NCBI GenBank assembly: GCA_001630475.1
Contig: KV419402.1
Location: 761,691 to 825,690, forward strand
DNA: 64,000 bases
Reading direction: 5' to 3'
From: Sistotremastrum niveocremeum HHB9708
Lineage: Eukaryota > Basidiomycota > Agaricomycetes > Sistotremastrales > Sistotremastraceae
The translations under genes and the position numbers were made by a program. Positions 12,915-24,413 of this stretch are shown here, one piece after another; the first letter of the stretch is position 1; each line of letters opens with the position of its first letter. A model generated the notes under the pieces. It saw only the letters and a list, made by a program, of their open reading frames with translations, was not told the origin of the DNA and searched no databases.

Positions 12915-13449
12915 TCTGCCGCAGCCTATCATCGACGAACCAAAACTTCTCGGCCCTAGGTTCAGTACATAACTTTCCCGCTATTATTAGATACCCTATT
13001 TTGTGCAGGCTCATAATGCACCCATGGAACGGCAAGATTACGCGTATAGATTAATATATATCGTATAAATTAATATTGCGTTGGAAGATGCCATTGTGGC
13101 CGAGCTTCTCCTGCTTCTCTTTGAGTTCTCCTGCCCGAGGAAGCCGCATGTCATAACGTGAAGGCACGAGGCACAATACAAGACCCTTCTGCCCGAGATT
13201 TGCCTTCGATCGTTGCTGTTCTTTAAAGCTAGTTCCTTGGCATGTGGCACACCCGAAATTATCGGGTCCGAACTGACGGACGTGATATAAGTTTTAAGTG
13301 GCTAGGGGCGGGTCGAAGTAGAGGCGGTTTCAGGGGGAAACGAGTTTGGATGTCTCAGATTACATAACAAAAAGGACCAAATACAAATCAGTGTAGATTG
13401 TCAAGAGAATCACCGTGAAGATACATTGCAATAAGTAGATTACAAGAAA
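12915..13449. other. convergent 3' spacer
   Basis: This stretch lies between the 3' ends of the SDR gene (+) and the dsRBD-like gene (-). It contains AT-rich bases near 13040-13080 that could serve for 3' processing. No gene was seen. Confidence 0.5.
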
Positions 13450-16400
13450 TTACATTGACACCAGCGTCTCCGAATGAAGCCTCTGCAGCCGTGCTAGCAC
13501 TGACTTGGCTACCTTCTCTTTTCCAGCCGAGATACTGCTATATTTCAGCTGCAGCTCCATCTTCTCTCGACCTTGAATGACCCAGACCACATATTCTTGG
13601 ATTCCTTGGGCGTTAACTTCAGCCCGAGAGTCAAAAATTGGAGGGGGCAATTGCTTCGTCCGGCAGAATTCTGACCAGGAAAAAATTGAGCATCGAGAAT
13701 AACCACAGACGAAACAGACACACCCTCGAGCTGCACTGCGAACGAAGGCCCAACATCGAACCTCGAAATAGACAACTTGGCGGGTTCATCATCTACAGCC
13801 ATCGCATTCGTCGCCTTACTCTTGCTCTTACTTTTCTCAGACGCTGAACTCCTTTCACGCCTTGGGCTACGGCTCCGTTCTGGAGACGAATCTTCCCTGG
13901 AACGCTTTGACCGTCTACGATCATCTTCATACGACGAAGATCGTCTAGATGAGCCGGACGAATACCGACGATGGTCTGCTCCGCTCCCATTAAGCTCGGA
14001 ATGACGTTCATACCTTGCGCCGCTACCGGAGTGACCTTCTCTAAAAGGAAGCTCATCATTGTATGGTAGTTGATCTGTCCTATCTCTCAAATCGGGTCCC
14101 CGCCAATCATGATTATCATCATACATCCGATAATGACCCTCCGGCGGACTCAGAGGAAGGGGCCGCCGCATAGGATCATAGGATGCATGATGAGAAGGAT
14201 GATCGTAGTCGTAATAGGGAGCCTTGTATTGTGGAGGGACAGTATAGTGCATTGGGGGGAGGTGAAGGGGAGCACCGGGATACGGTCTGTTCCACATACT
14301 CTCATTAGGACGCTGAGGAATACGCCCTGGAGGTTCTCTCATGTTCGGATTGAAGTTATGAGAAGGACCTGCAGGCGCAAAGTGCTGCATGGGAGGTGGA
14401 GGAGCAAAGTTCGCTGGATTATAGGGGACATGAGCCGACTCAGGTCGAGAAAGGACGGGCATGTGAGACATGGATCCATTTCCCGATCTGAGAGGACCTG
14501 TCCCTGACATAGCTCGTGACCCAGAAGCTGCAGTCGACTGAAGAGCTCTCGGACCTGTAGGTATTCTCATAGGAGGACCCGCAGAAGGCAGAGATCGCGT
14601 TAGGCTGCGAGTATTGTGCTGATTACCTTTAGGTCCGGTCGGTGGTACTTTCTGTTTCCCGTGCACTGGAGGCTTCGTCTCGGCTTCTGGTGCATTTCCT
14701 TTCTTCTTTTTCTTCTTTGATTTAGACTTCTTATTCTCTGGCTCGTTGAGGATAATCGGCGTGGGCTTCTTCTCAACTTTGACAGGCGCCGGAGCCGGGT
14801 CGCCTTTCACGAAGCCTAAACCCAACTCCGATAGAAGATCGACGCCAGCAGGTGGATCTTCGCCCTTATATCGTAAGAAATCGAAGACGCCGCTTCGTGC
14901 TGCCTGGATGACGACGGCTGATTTTGCGTCTCCCTTGGACTTGTACTCGCTAGCAACCTGATACGTTCTGATATAGTCCGGTCCTTTCAACAAATCGATC
15001 GTCAACGTAGCACCAAAGCCTGGAGGGCGTACGAAAGCCTCGACTGATGCTTCCGGTGTACCCTGTTTGACATTGTTTTTCGGTTCTCCTTGATGGAAAG
15101 TGAACCCCGGGGAAGTAGCGAGTACTCCCAGAGCTTGATGGTACTCCATATATAGGCGAGGCAAAACGCGCTCTTGGGCCAAGGACTTCATTTGTGGCGT
15201 AAGAACCTCGTCGACGCCATTGCAAATGTCGTGAATATGATCCTTGAGGCCGTGAGCGAGGCCTGAGTAGATGGCCGCGGCTTTCGCATCCTGTCTTTTG
15301 GCGAAAATAGGATCGACGAGATATGAGGCTGAGTGATGTCCGGGGGCACCGACGCGTAAGACACATCCATGAACTAAGGAGGGATCAGGAGCTGTGAGGC
15401 AAATTCGCGAGAATACATACAGACGGATTTGTTTTCAACAATCCAATCGAAGTTGACTGTGATGTGGCATATGGCATTCTGAACTTCTTGATTGAGCCAC
15501 GCGAGGGCGTTAAGCTCAGCCGGGAGCTTGTATCCGAATGGCTCTGGTAATGGTCTCGGGAGGGAATGATAGAACTCAATAAGTGACATCGCCGGCCTCG
15601 ACTTGTCCCGCGGAAGAGCCGCAATGTGTACATTTCGCAGCGGATCGGATGGCACTCGAGGTCTCGGGGTTATTTGGTTCATACCATGCCGGATGTAGTC
15701 GAGAATGTTCTGTTGCAATGCAACCTCGGCGACTGCAGCGCGCGCAGCATCCTGGTTTTGATAAATCGGTTCGACAGAAAAAACCCGCATTTCGTTAGGT
15801 GCCAGCTGTATTCGCAACGCGCAACCTGTTGCTGTGTTTTGAACGACCAAGTCAGTTTATGCCAAAAAATCGATGATTCCTTTGTCACGAACCATGAGAC
15901 TTGGCCTCCCCAGTAGGGAACCATTGAGGCTTAACGTCCTCCCCTCTCCACTCTAGGCAACAGTTCTCAATCTGTACAACAGGAGGGTCGTCTGGCTCCT
16001 TAGGACTGGGGCTGCTAGACATCCGCATATCAGAATCCTCGGATGGCTGCCTCTGAGAAACGTCGTGTTTCATGTCAGAGGTTTGCCCGATGCCAGAGTC
16101 TTTCGGAGAAATCTCTGTCTTTACTTGAATCGAGTCGCGTGCTCCTCCCCTTTCTTCGATGAAGTCCTGCACACCGTTTTGAAGTGCGATTACAGCAACA
16201 GCGGCTCTCGCATCAGCATGTCGAAAATACAGGGGCTCCGTAGCGTACACTCGACTGGCACCATCCGGGCGTGCTACAGTGAGAACACATCGACGAACTG
16301 GCAAAAGTTCTGTTAAATGATAGTTCAAGCAAGTGACGCCCATGTGTTGTTACCTTTTGAGTCGTGATCCTCTGGGTATTCGAACTTCAGCGTTGGAACG

Positions 16401-16663
16401 GTCCCAAACGCGACTCTAGCAATCCGATGAAGAAAGGCAAGAGCTTTGGGAGGGTCATTCGAATGATCGAGTTCCCATGATCTATATTGATGCTGATCCT
16501 TGGAAAGTTCGGTAGGTGGCTCAAAAGAAGGCATTGCGATGTCAAAGCCTTCAAGAAGGTCATCCACTCGATTATCCGCGAATCTAGAAATGGGAAAAGA
16601 GCCCAACTCCAGAAGGTTCTTCTTCACGACCAAGAACGCAGGAGTCTCTATCATAACTGACAT
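13450..16663 (-). CDS. multi-repeat dsRNA-binding-domain-like protein with RS-rich tail
   Basis: This minus-strand gene starts at MSVMIETPAFLVV (ATG 16663; no ATG further upstream fits). It carries four repeats of a dsRBD-like fold, and perhaps a fifth: helix, three strands, then a helix with basic and alanine residues. The second halves read RRCVLTVARPDG..YFRHADARAAVAV (about 16157-16295), GCALRIQLAP..YQNQDAARAAVAE (15685-15850), GCVLRVGAPG..FAKRQDAKAAA (15230-15390) and ATLTIDLLKG..YKSKGDAKSAVV (14867-15010). A weaker copy closes the protein (13450-13600). Between repeats 4 and 5 lie a lysine run (KKSKSKKKKKKG), Pro/Gly/Met-rich sequence and an RS region (SRSPRRERSS), suggesting a nuclear RNA-binding protein. 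No catalytic domain was seen. Several introns interrupt it; the one near 16300-16344 is clear, while those near 15375-15430, 15850-15950 and 13640-13720 are less certain. The exact family is unknown. Confidence 0.75.
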
Positions 16664-19413
16664 GGTCGGTCCTGGACAATATAGCACCACAAAGTGGTTG
16701 TTCCAGCTAAAATGCTTCAAACCACGATGAACGCGCGATGACAAGACAAGCGTCGGAGACTGAAATTGCACAATGGCTCAGCTCAAATGGCTTCCCAGCA
16801 CAGTTTTATCTTATCTCCGACCACCACTTGGTCTCACTCAGATTACTGAAATCGCTGGCTAAGTGATTGCTACTGGTATACGGCTGTCTGGCCGAACCAA
16901 GAAATAGGCGTAGTGGATATCAAATCTTTCTCACCCCTTTCCCGTCTCCGGGTTGGACGACTCAGAATCGAAGCATCCAGCCAGATTCCTTGGTCACGGT
17001 GACGCCACGGTCTCCTCCGGCATCTTGAAGCATTCTTGCGCGCGTTGTGGCTTGAACGGTTGTCAGCTAAGCCAGGTTCCCGATGTCGGAACAGCCCTCG
17101 CTAGTGTTCACTTTCCCAACCTGTTTTGGAAGTGTCAGGGTGCGACCAAAACTATGGGGTGGGACGACAAACGGTCTCCAACTCGATGAGATGGCTATAT
17201 TCTGAGTGAGTTGACTGATCATTGTTGCGCTCGTTTCCTGACATCTAAATGAAATGATATCATAACACTCCAGGCGAGTGAACGTATAGGCACGTCGATT
17301 GTAAAGTGATATCACAACTTTCGGTCCCTGCATGTCATATCAGCATTGCACATGCTCCATACACCCTGTTCCTGGGGGGCAACAGTCTCATGATTTGCCT
17401 TACATGACATTTGGTTCCGAAAAAGGTGCAGATCCCTATGATTCCGTTATCGTCACTTGATGCGGTTACTTTATCCAGTCTGGCATTTCTCTCACGTCCC
17501 ACGCCGACTCAACCAAACTTTCCCCCGAATAACCACCAGAATCGAGCGACGGGCAATACATTCAAACTTCCTTTGCATCGAGATGTTGGTATCCTGGTGC
17601 GACTTTCTTCTGCGGGATCAGAAGTCTGACCAGAGGTACGTTGTCTCGTGGGATACCTCACAACACAATATGATACCATCTGAGCCGATAATAATAACCT
17701 GATCGAGTGGCTCTGTTTGTCTACTCGTGGCTTTATGATCTCCACAACCCGAATCAAGCCTTACATTTTTGCCGGACACGCTCGCTTTTTATTTTGAGTT
17801 CCTAGGATGACTCTCAATCTAAGAACGATTCATCCAGCTTCTCCCGTTGTATTGCGCAATATGCGGATCCACCCGTCACGGGGCGAGGTTGCATGGCGAC
17901 TCAATAGGAATGTCTTCGCTTTCTGGGTTGCTCTCAGCGTCTGATAAGAATCTCGCATCTTACCACAATCCTCGCCCCTACCTCACCGAAGAGTGACTGT
18001 CACACTACGAGTTTGCCCGAGTCAGTTGTACGATCGCACGCCTCGACGGCATATGATACCCATAGGAGCGCAATAAAGAACGCCTACTAGGCCATTTCAG
18101 GCTATTTGTGATCTTCCTATGAGGCTGAGCATGGGATGAGCATGGGGAATGCCATGCTATACCATACGATCAACTCGAGGTCCTGGGCGCATAATGTGAT
18201 CCTTGTGATACATGGCGAATACTGCACTGGTTGGGCTCACACGGCGGGAAGATCCTAACCTATGTATTCATGCTTCTTCGGTGCTAAAGCTTTGATGATC
18301 GCCCAAGAACTGGAGGCCGAGGCTGTGGGATTATTGATCAACTCTGTGGCGCAGAGTGGAGTTGCCGCTCAAGCTCACGTTGAGGTCTTCTTTATCATCA
18401 TCGGCGAGATCAATCCCCATCCTCCGATTCGCAGGCTCGGGCTCGGATTCAAACTCGAGATCAAACTTTCATTAGGCGCTCGTCCTTTCGCGGATTTGCA
18501 CATGTCATCGCTCGAGGTGATTATCGGACACGTGGTCGGAGATGACGACTCGGATCTGCTGTAAACCTGTGGGTGTCGCAAAGCTAATCTAGCACTGCAC
18601 CCCATGGCACCGATGGAGCCGTACCTCACGATGATGTTCCCCATAACTCGTCCGAGTCGGCGGAGGTACTCGAGAACGCATCATTCCTGAAAGCAGCCGT
18701 GACATCGATATCGATATCGTATTACCGCTCAAATGGCTCAGTTCTCCGTCATCCGTAGGCCGATCTACGATTACCTTTTTGAATGTGTAATTAACGGAAA
18801 TATGCGTTCAAGGTTCGACTTGCATTATATCCCCGGAAGTATGTCGCGTTTAGGATGTACTGCAATTCTCCGAGAAAGAACGAGTCTTGGCTTTGTTACC
18901 AGGTACAAAGGCACAGCCCGCGGTGTAGACATTGCAATTGCTATGAACTTCTATGCAAATCTAGTCTATGATCGACTTGCGTTGAACTGCGGTGCGATGG
19001 GCGATCATGAATCATGACAACAGGTGACTTGCCGGCTCAAAGTTACCTTTTCCGCTTGCGCGACTTCTTGGAGTTCGAAATATTAATGCAAGATTGAGAT
19101 CCACTTTGATCGTGGTTTGGACGCTATTAGCTCGTTGGATGGGGTTCATAGAGTGTGATTTTGCTACGACTGCAAGTGGAGGTAGTAATGAACAACAATG
19201 ACTATAGATCTACAGCATAAACACCATGAGGAAAATAGAGTGATTCAAAACAAGACAGAGACGTGGATGATGAACAAAACAGAAGAGTCCTACGGAAAAC
19301 AATGAGATGATGAAGTCCGGAAATCAGAATGAAAATCAGAAAGAGAATGGCGAGGAAAGACAGATGCGGCTCTCGGCGAGACAAGCGGCGATCGAGAGGG
19401 AGTGTGGAATGTG
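16664..19413. other. gene-poor intergenic stretch
   Basis: About 2.75 kb without a supportable gene. Short open frames near 18262-18644 exist on both strands but show no domain, no splice-linked partners and no consistent coding bias. Confidence 0.5.
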
Positions 19414-20301
19414 TCAATCATCCTTTGGCAAGAACAAAGGAAGCTCCCATAATCTCCGCGGCACCCTGGTTGGACCCGATGAGTAGATGGGAGTGGTTGG
19501 AGAAGGCTCCGTATTATTTCCACTGCCGGTCGGCGCGTCAGACACGACGCGCCCGGATGACGGATATGGGCGAGGATCAGGGATGGTCGTCGGAGGTTTT
19601 GGTGCCTTGATAGTGCTTTTACGCCTTGCTGAAGACGATGGTGCGGGGACTGCAGCTATATGTGCAGCGGGGACTGCTGGCGCAACTACAGATGAAGTAT
19701 TCATGTTGTATTTGCGACTGGCGGCGTTCTGCAGACGTGGCGAGGTGTCCAAGGGGCCAGGAAAGAATGGAGGAGGGTTGGGGACTGATGGGGATGTAGG
19801 TGCGCTATGTGATGGAAATGTACTCTGCGAGTAGTATGCGTGACGCGGTCGGTAGTGCGTATTTTGGTGATGTGATGAGTGGGAGGACAGAGAGATGTTC
19901 GAGACCCAGTGTGCAGCGCGTTGGGTCGCGAGATCTGGGGACGTTGTTGAGGAGAGAGGTGACCCTGGATATGATGAATCGGTTGCAGAGGCAGAAGCTG
20001 ATGAAGATGGCGAAGGCGAGTGCGTCTGACGCGGTGGATATGGATATGAGAATGGATTTATTGCCACTGGTGAGGGGATATCTTGGTCTCGTGACCGAGA
20101 CCGGTGGCGACGATGTGGTATGGGCTTTACCCTGGGTTTGGAACGTCTGGGTACCGCGACCTGCTGGGACATTGTAAGTAAAACTTTTGGTGGAGAGGGC
20201 GAGTGGGTGAGACAGACCTCCTGCTCGACGTCGGGGTCGTTCTCGAGGAGGGTGCGGATTGGGGGGAGAGCAACGGGTGGCTGGGGACGTGAGGTAGCCA
20301 T
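19414..20301 (-). CDS. disordered Ser/Pro-rich protein, unknown function
   Basis: A single uninterrupted reading frame of 295 residues starts at ATG 20301. It is rich in Ser, Pro, His and basic residues, with an early basic block (RRSKPRVKPIPHRRHRSRSR), a Ser/Ala run (SPSPSSSASASATDSS) and repeated SP and TP dipeptides that could be phosphorylation sites. No folded domain, membrane segment or signal peptide is visible. Long open frames on the opposite strand (19800-20503) are by-products of the skewed codon composition. The basic patches and SP/TP sites fit a regulatory or nuclear protein, but the function is not recognised. The lack of introns contrasts with its neighbours. Confidence 0.6.
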   Translation of the reverse strand: MATSRPQPPVALPPIRTLLENDPDVEQEVCLTHSPSPPKVLLTMSQQVAVPRRSKPRVKPIPHRRHRSRSRDQDIPSPVAINPFSYPYPPRQTHSPSPSSSASASATDSSYPGSPLSSTTSPDLATQRAAHWVSNISLSSHSSHHQNTHYRPRHAYYSQSTFPSHSAPTSPSVPNPPPFFPGPLDTSPRLQNAASRKYNMNTSSVVAPAVPAAHIAAVPAPSSSARRKSTIKAPKPPTTIPDPRPYPSSGRVVSDAPTGSGNNTEPSPTTPIYSSGPTRVPRRLWELPLFLPKDD

Positions 20302-20944
20302 TGGAGAAGAAGAAATGGAGGGAGGGGAGAGGTGGTATATGAATGGCGAGGGCGGTGTTCTGTCGCCGAGCTATAACTCTCATCTCGAGATGGAATATCC
20401 GGCTCCGGTCGGTTACCTCTTGCCGATCCGAATCCCGATAGCGTATGAGCGTTACGTAATCGTCCGGCAATCAAAATATTTCCTGAATTGCACTTTGGGG
20501 TAAATTTCCTTTTTCTCGTTCGAGAGGTTGTGACCCTGCCGATCCTCTTTCGCTTATGTCACTTTATTCCAGCAAGCATTCGTCGTTTGGCACCGATGAA
20601 TGGACGAAGACGTGCATTCCCACTCAGTCCGGCGTGTATGCCCATATTGTCGCGGATGAGTGATGCGTTGTTCGGTGTTCTGCTCTGCGTCCATCATGGG
20701 CATTCGTGTCCACTCTGACCGGGGCCGCCGCTGTCTGCAGCTTCAGAGCTCTTGGTCCGAATCGAATCACCGCAACGTGCGCCAGGCAAGAACCCCTTGG
20801 CCAGCCTTCTTCAGCAGCGCCGCATCCTGCCGCTCGACGGTCTCCGATCGCCGGAGATCTGCTTCAACTCAGTCCAGGCTATTCCAAGATCCTCTTGTGT
20901 TTGCATCCGTACATGCTCTACGCTACTCTCGTCGTCGCCTACGC
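20302..20944. other. intergenic stretch
   Basis: About 640 bases between the start of the Ser/Pro-rich gene and the 3' end of the MAPR gene. No coding or RNA feature was supported. It probably contains the promoter of the minus-strand Ser/Pro-rich gene. Confidence 0.5.
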
Positions 20945-21908
20945 CTAGTCTTGTCCGTTCTCGACCAGCTCCCCACAAATTATGTACTTGTGCGCAAAAT
21001 GCTCGATCCACCCTGTCAGTGCACCAACTCGTCGTTAGCCGATGTACAGGACGTTCAGTGACCGGCTTCAGCTCACCGTTCATGTTATCACTGCGAACAA
21101 AAATATATTCGTTAGTAAATGCAACCAAGAACTCAAGACATCCGCCGACGCCTTCCATTTCGGAGCGCCAGGTGATGGCTAACAACAAGCCCGACACGGG
21201 CTTGCAGCATCTCGGGAAGATAGCGCAAGGTTGGAGTTGAGTACTCACATCTCGTCCGAAGTAAGATCGGTCAGCTTGTCCAGAGGTTGATCGATCGGCG
21301 TGAGCATCTCTATAATCAAAATGTTGCATCAACAATTGGGCAATGAGTCCCAGATATTCATCCGCGATCGTCTCCTTGGGAGGGGAAACGGCGACAGACG
21401 GCGTGACGTACCCGAGTCAAAGGACTGTTTAGCCATCCCACGCGACGCATCCCGCCCTGCGAAGTTTCCGTACATGCCATCTGAGATAAGACCTTCATTA
21501 GCTTCCGAATAACCATCCAAAGTATCATATGCAACGCAGCAGAACTGCGGGCGAGCAGAAACAGGGAGATAGTCGCTACGCGCATCGCACAGAGAACTTA
21601 CCTGGTCCATAGAATGACTTCCCCTGTGTCACATCGAACACGGTTCCCTTAATTGCGAGAAGAATTCTCCCTTTGCCTTCTGGGTCGACGCCATCGTATT
21701 TGCGCAGTGTCTGAGGCGTATATCGCTTCCACAACACTACCTCCGGATGCTTTTCTGGCATCCAGCTATATGCACCGCCTTCGCTTTCGTTCCACTCATT
21801 GGGAGGTAGATCGGTGATAGTAGTCACTGGGAAAATAATAGACCTTAGCTGCCAGAGAATCAGGCCAGCGAACAGAGTGTTCAGCGGGAGGGAGAGGTCG
21901 AACGACAT
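20945..21908 (-). CDS. DAP1: cytochrome b5-like haem-binding protein, MAPR/Dap1 family
   Basis: Exons 21602-21908, 21412-21480, 21249-21309, 21077-21090 and 20945-21012 join to 172 residues. An N-terminal membrane anchor (LNTLFAGLILWQLRSIIF) precedes a MAPR cytochrome b5-like domain: YTPQTLRKYDG, ILLAIKGTVFDVT, FYGPDGMYGNFAGRDASRG, then GWIEHFAHKYIICGEL. Dap1/PGRMC1 proteins bind haem through a tyrosine in this domain and sit in the ER membrane. In yeasts they support the sterol-pathway P450s, so a role in helping P450s is likely. The fourth exon is only 14 bases, but it restores the family segment DEIDNMNGWIEHF. The gene is divergent from the Rab gene, with 114 bases between the start codons. 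Confidence 0.92.
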
Positions 21909-22022
21909 GGGGATCCCCAAAGGTTGTCACGGTGACGACCCTGTGTCACGGTCCCTGTACTTTCCTTTTCAGAGTAACGCGCGTCATCCTGCACCTCGAC
22001 GTCTCCTCATTCACCTCTGCCC
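21909..22022. promoter_or_regulatory. short bidirectional promoter (MAPR / Rab18)
   Basis: Only 114 bases separate the two divergent start codons, so both core promoters and 5' leaders must lie here or overlap the coding sequences. No clear TATA box was seen. The pattern suits constitutively expressed genes. Confidence 0.55.
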
Positions 22023-23189
22023 ATGTCAGAATCGTCGCCAGAGCTCGTCAATTGCAAGATCCTATTGATAGGTCTCAAATGCCATGCAGACCTACCGAGC
22101 CGAGTTTTTGATCAGGTTCTATTGCAGGAAACTCCTCTGTTGGCAAATCATCGCTACTCCTCAGATTCTCAGACGAACAATGGTTACCCGAAGACGAGTC
22201 GAGCGCGACCATTGGTGTCGATTTCCGCGTTTGCAAAATGGACGTCAAGGGAAAGAAGGTCAAACTAAGCATCTGGGTTCGGCGAACCAACCTCAGTCCA
22301 TCTAAACCCGACAAGGCTAATTCCGCCTCGCTCGTCACCTTCTCTGGTGGCATATTTAGGATACAGCCGGTCAAGAAAGATTTCGAACAATCACTTCATC
22401 GTATTACCGAGGCGCGCAAGGGATTATCCTAGGTGAGATCCGAATTCTTACCAGCACGAGACCTCGAACGTTTCTGACTTTCTGACAATTGCTTTCTGAA
22501 TCTGCCATCCCACGTGTAGTATACGACGTTTCCAATAGAGATTCCTTCGAAGCGCTCCCAAGATGGTTCTCCGAACTCGAGACATATGTCTCCGCCTCGG
22601 TTGTCAAGATCCTCGTGGGTGAGTGAATAGCCAGATCCACTCATCTTTGTCATGCCATCGTCGCGTAATGCAACAATCGGCTACTCATTCTTTGGGGTAT
22701 CTCTCTTAGGCAACAAGTTGGATAAAGTAAGCTTGCTTTTGAATTGCGCGTTTCCATTGAACGTTTCTGATTGACGGCATTTCTTCACCTGGTCGCTGCT
22801 TCTTTCTCGCTTAGGAGTTTAGCAGACAAGTAAGCGAAGAGGAAGGCAGGAACTTTGCGGAACGCATGGGAATGCAATTTCTGGAGGCGAGTGCGAAGAC
22901 GAGTGTGGGAGTGAAAGAGGCATTCCAGGAAGTGGTCGAAAAGGTCAAATTCTTCACCTCCCGTCGGATTTTGGCTCTCAATCCGATTTCCTCCGTTGGT
23001 GAATATGCTAATCTGTATTTTGATTTTCAGATTTTAGAGACACCGGAGTTGTGGGCATCTAAATCTGGGTCAGGGAAGAAGACTTCGGCTTCGACCTCAG
23101 CAGGCGGTGCGACGGGTTCAATACCCGGAAGTATATCACTGGATGCGCCTCTCACAGGAGAAGATGAGAGCGGGGGATGTTCGTGTTAA
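22023..23189 (+). CDS. Rab-family small GTPase, Rab18-like
   Basis: Seven exons (22023-22071, 22128-22276, 22360-22432, 22520-22618, 22710-22726, 22815-22943, 23031-23189) join to 224 residues. All guanine-nucleotide motifs are present: P-loop GNSSVGKSS, switch [10 protein letters not shown], switch [16 protein letters not shown] and EASAK. The effector-side sequences ([20 protein letters not shown]) and the segment ILETPELW after the G domain resemble Rab18, which acts at the ER and lipid droplets. The C-terminus GGCSC carries cysteines for geranylgeranylation after a Ser/Gly-rich linker. One exon has 17 bases. The residues needed for GTP binding and hydrolysis are intact. Confidence 0.94.
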
Positions 23190-24413
23190 CATCTCATTGG
23201 ACTATCTACGAGCTGCGGCCCGCGAGTCATTGATAATTGATTCAAGGGGCATCGAAGGCAGTTTTATGTCTGGCATTGCCTCCCCCGCCCTATGATATAT
23301 CTGCATAGGAAGGGACATCGCCAGGGGCAGAAGCTCACTAATGTTCTTACGAGACTATATTGAAGGCAATCTCCTGAAGCCTTAGACTTCTCCATTCGAT
23401 GCCTGACGTAACGGATACTTCTCATCACTCATCCTATTTCTCTGTTATACCGGTTTGATATCCAATAATAATACTTCCGCATCACGACATTTTCTTGGAT
23501 ATTATTTTCCGCACGGCACCTTTGGGAGTCACATCAATAGAACGCCGTCTTCTCGAATTGACTCGTCCGCCCTGAAATAAATTTACTGAATGTCAAGTGA
23601 GGTGACGGGCAAAGCAACGAAGGCTAAATGCGCAAAATTAGCTCGTCGTGTGGCTGTGCTAGGGCTGCTGACGTCAACACTTCTGTGCCTGATCATGATC
23701 AAATCTCAGAATCGTCGCTACACCTCGAAGTTTAAATTTTGGGCCTAAAAGTTCTATGTAAGCCGGGCCCAGCCACGCATTATGCGGACCCAGAAATAGC
23801 CTTGCTAAATTCAGGGAAAGCTGGATCAAGGGAACACAACCGCCTCGGCTTTGTTCCTGAAATCTGGCGATCCTAGCACAGCTGTCAGAACGACGCGTCC
23901 CGTCGACGAGGGCCTTCGAGCCGGTTTGTTCCTGGACCACGCCTCGACACGCGTTCGAAGAATCTTGCCAGCCAATTATAAAGTTTTAGATGGAATCGGA
24001 TGTGGGAATAGGTACTGCTAAGCACGCGTCTCAGGACTCCGATCGGCTGCTCGCAACGTCCGGACGCTGGCGTCTGCTTTTCTTAGTTCTACCACGAGCG
24101 ATCTTGTACTGATAATGGCAATCTATAGCTGGATCTTCCGGCTTGCATTGAGCCCTTCCTGACTTTTGTTTCAAGCATCGATCAAGGCATCGATCCGAGA
24201 TCGTTGCTCGGATTCTGCGATTTCCGCAGCGCCACGCATACCGTTGTTGAATATTTTAGGCTCTTTGAGTTAATCGTTCGAGCGCCATTTGTCAGGGATT
24301 GGTTGTCTGGCATCTGTTTCACAACGAAGTCGGACAGGGTGAACTCCTCATGGAGACATTATTTACGCCGAACGTCAAACCATCGATTGGGGTAACATAA
24401 CAGTATCAGGTGC
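23190..24413. other. intergenic stretch between convergent genes
   Basis: About 1.2 kb between the 3' ends of the Rab gene (+) and the AA9 gene (-). No gene, RNA or repeat was supported. Confidence 0.5.

Noticed and set aside
14070-14507. Plus-strand frame of 145 codons inside the dsRBD-like gene
   Set aside because: It is antisense to the Pro/Met/His-rich linker of the minus-strand gene and has no features of its own.
18262-18644. Open frames on both strands in the 16.7-19.4 kb stretch
   Set aside because: Neither strand gives a recognisable domain, and no splice sites connect them to other frames.
19487-20503. Long plus-strand open frames opposite the Ser/Pro-rich gene
   Set aside because: They are antisense by-products of the biased codon use of the minus-strand gene. 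Their translations are low in complexity and show no domain.
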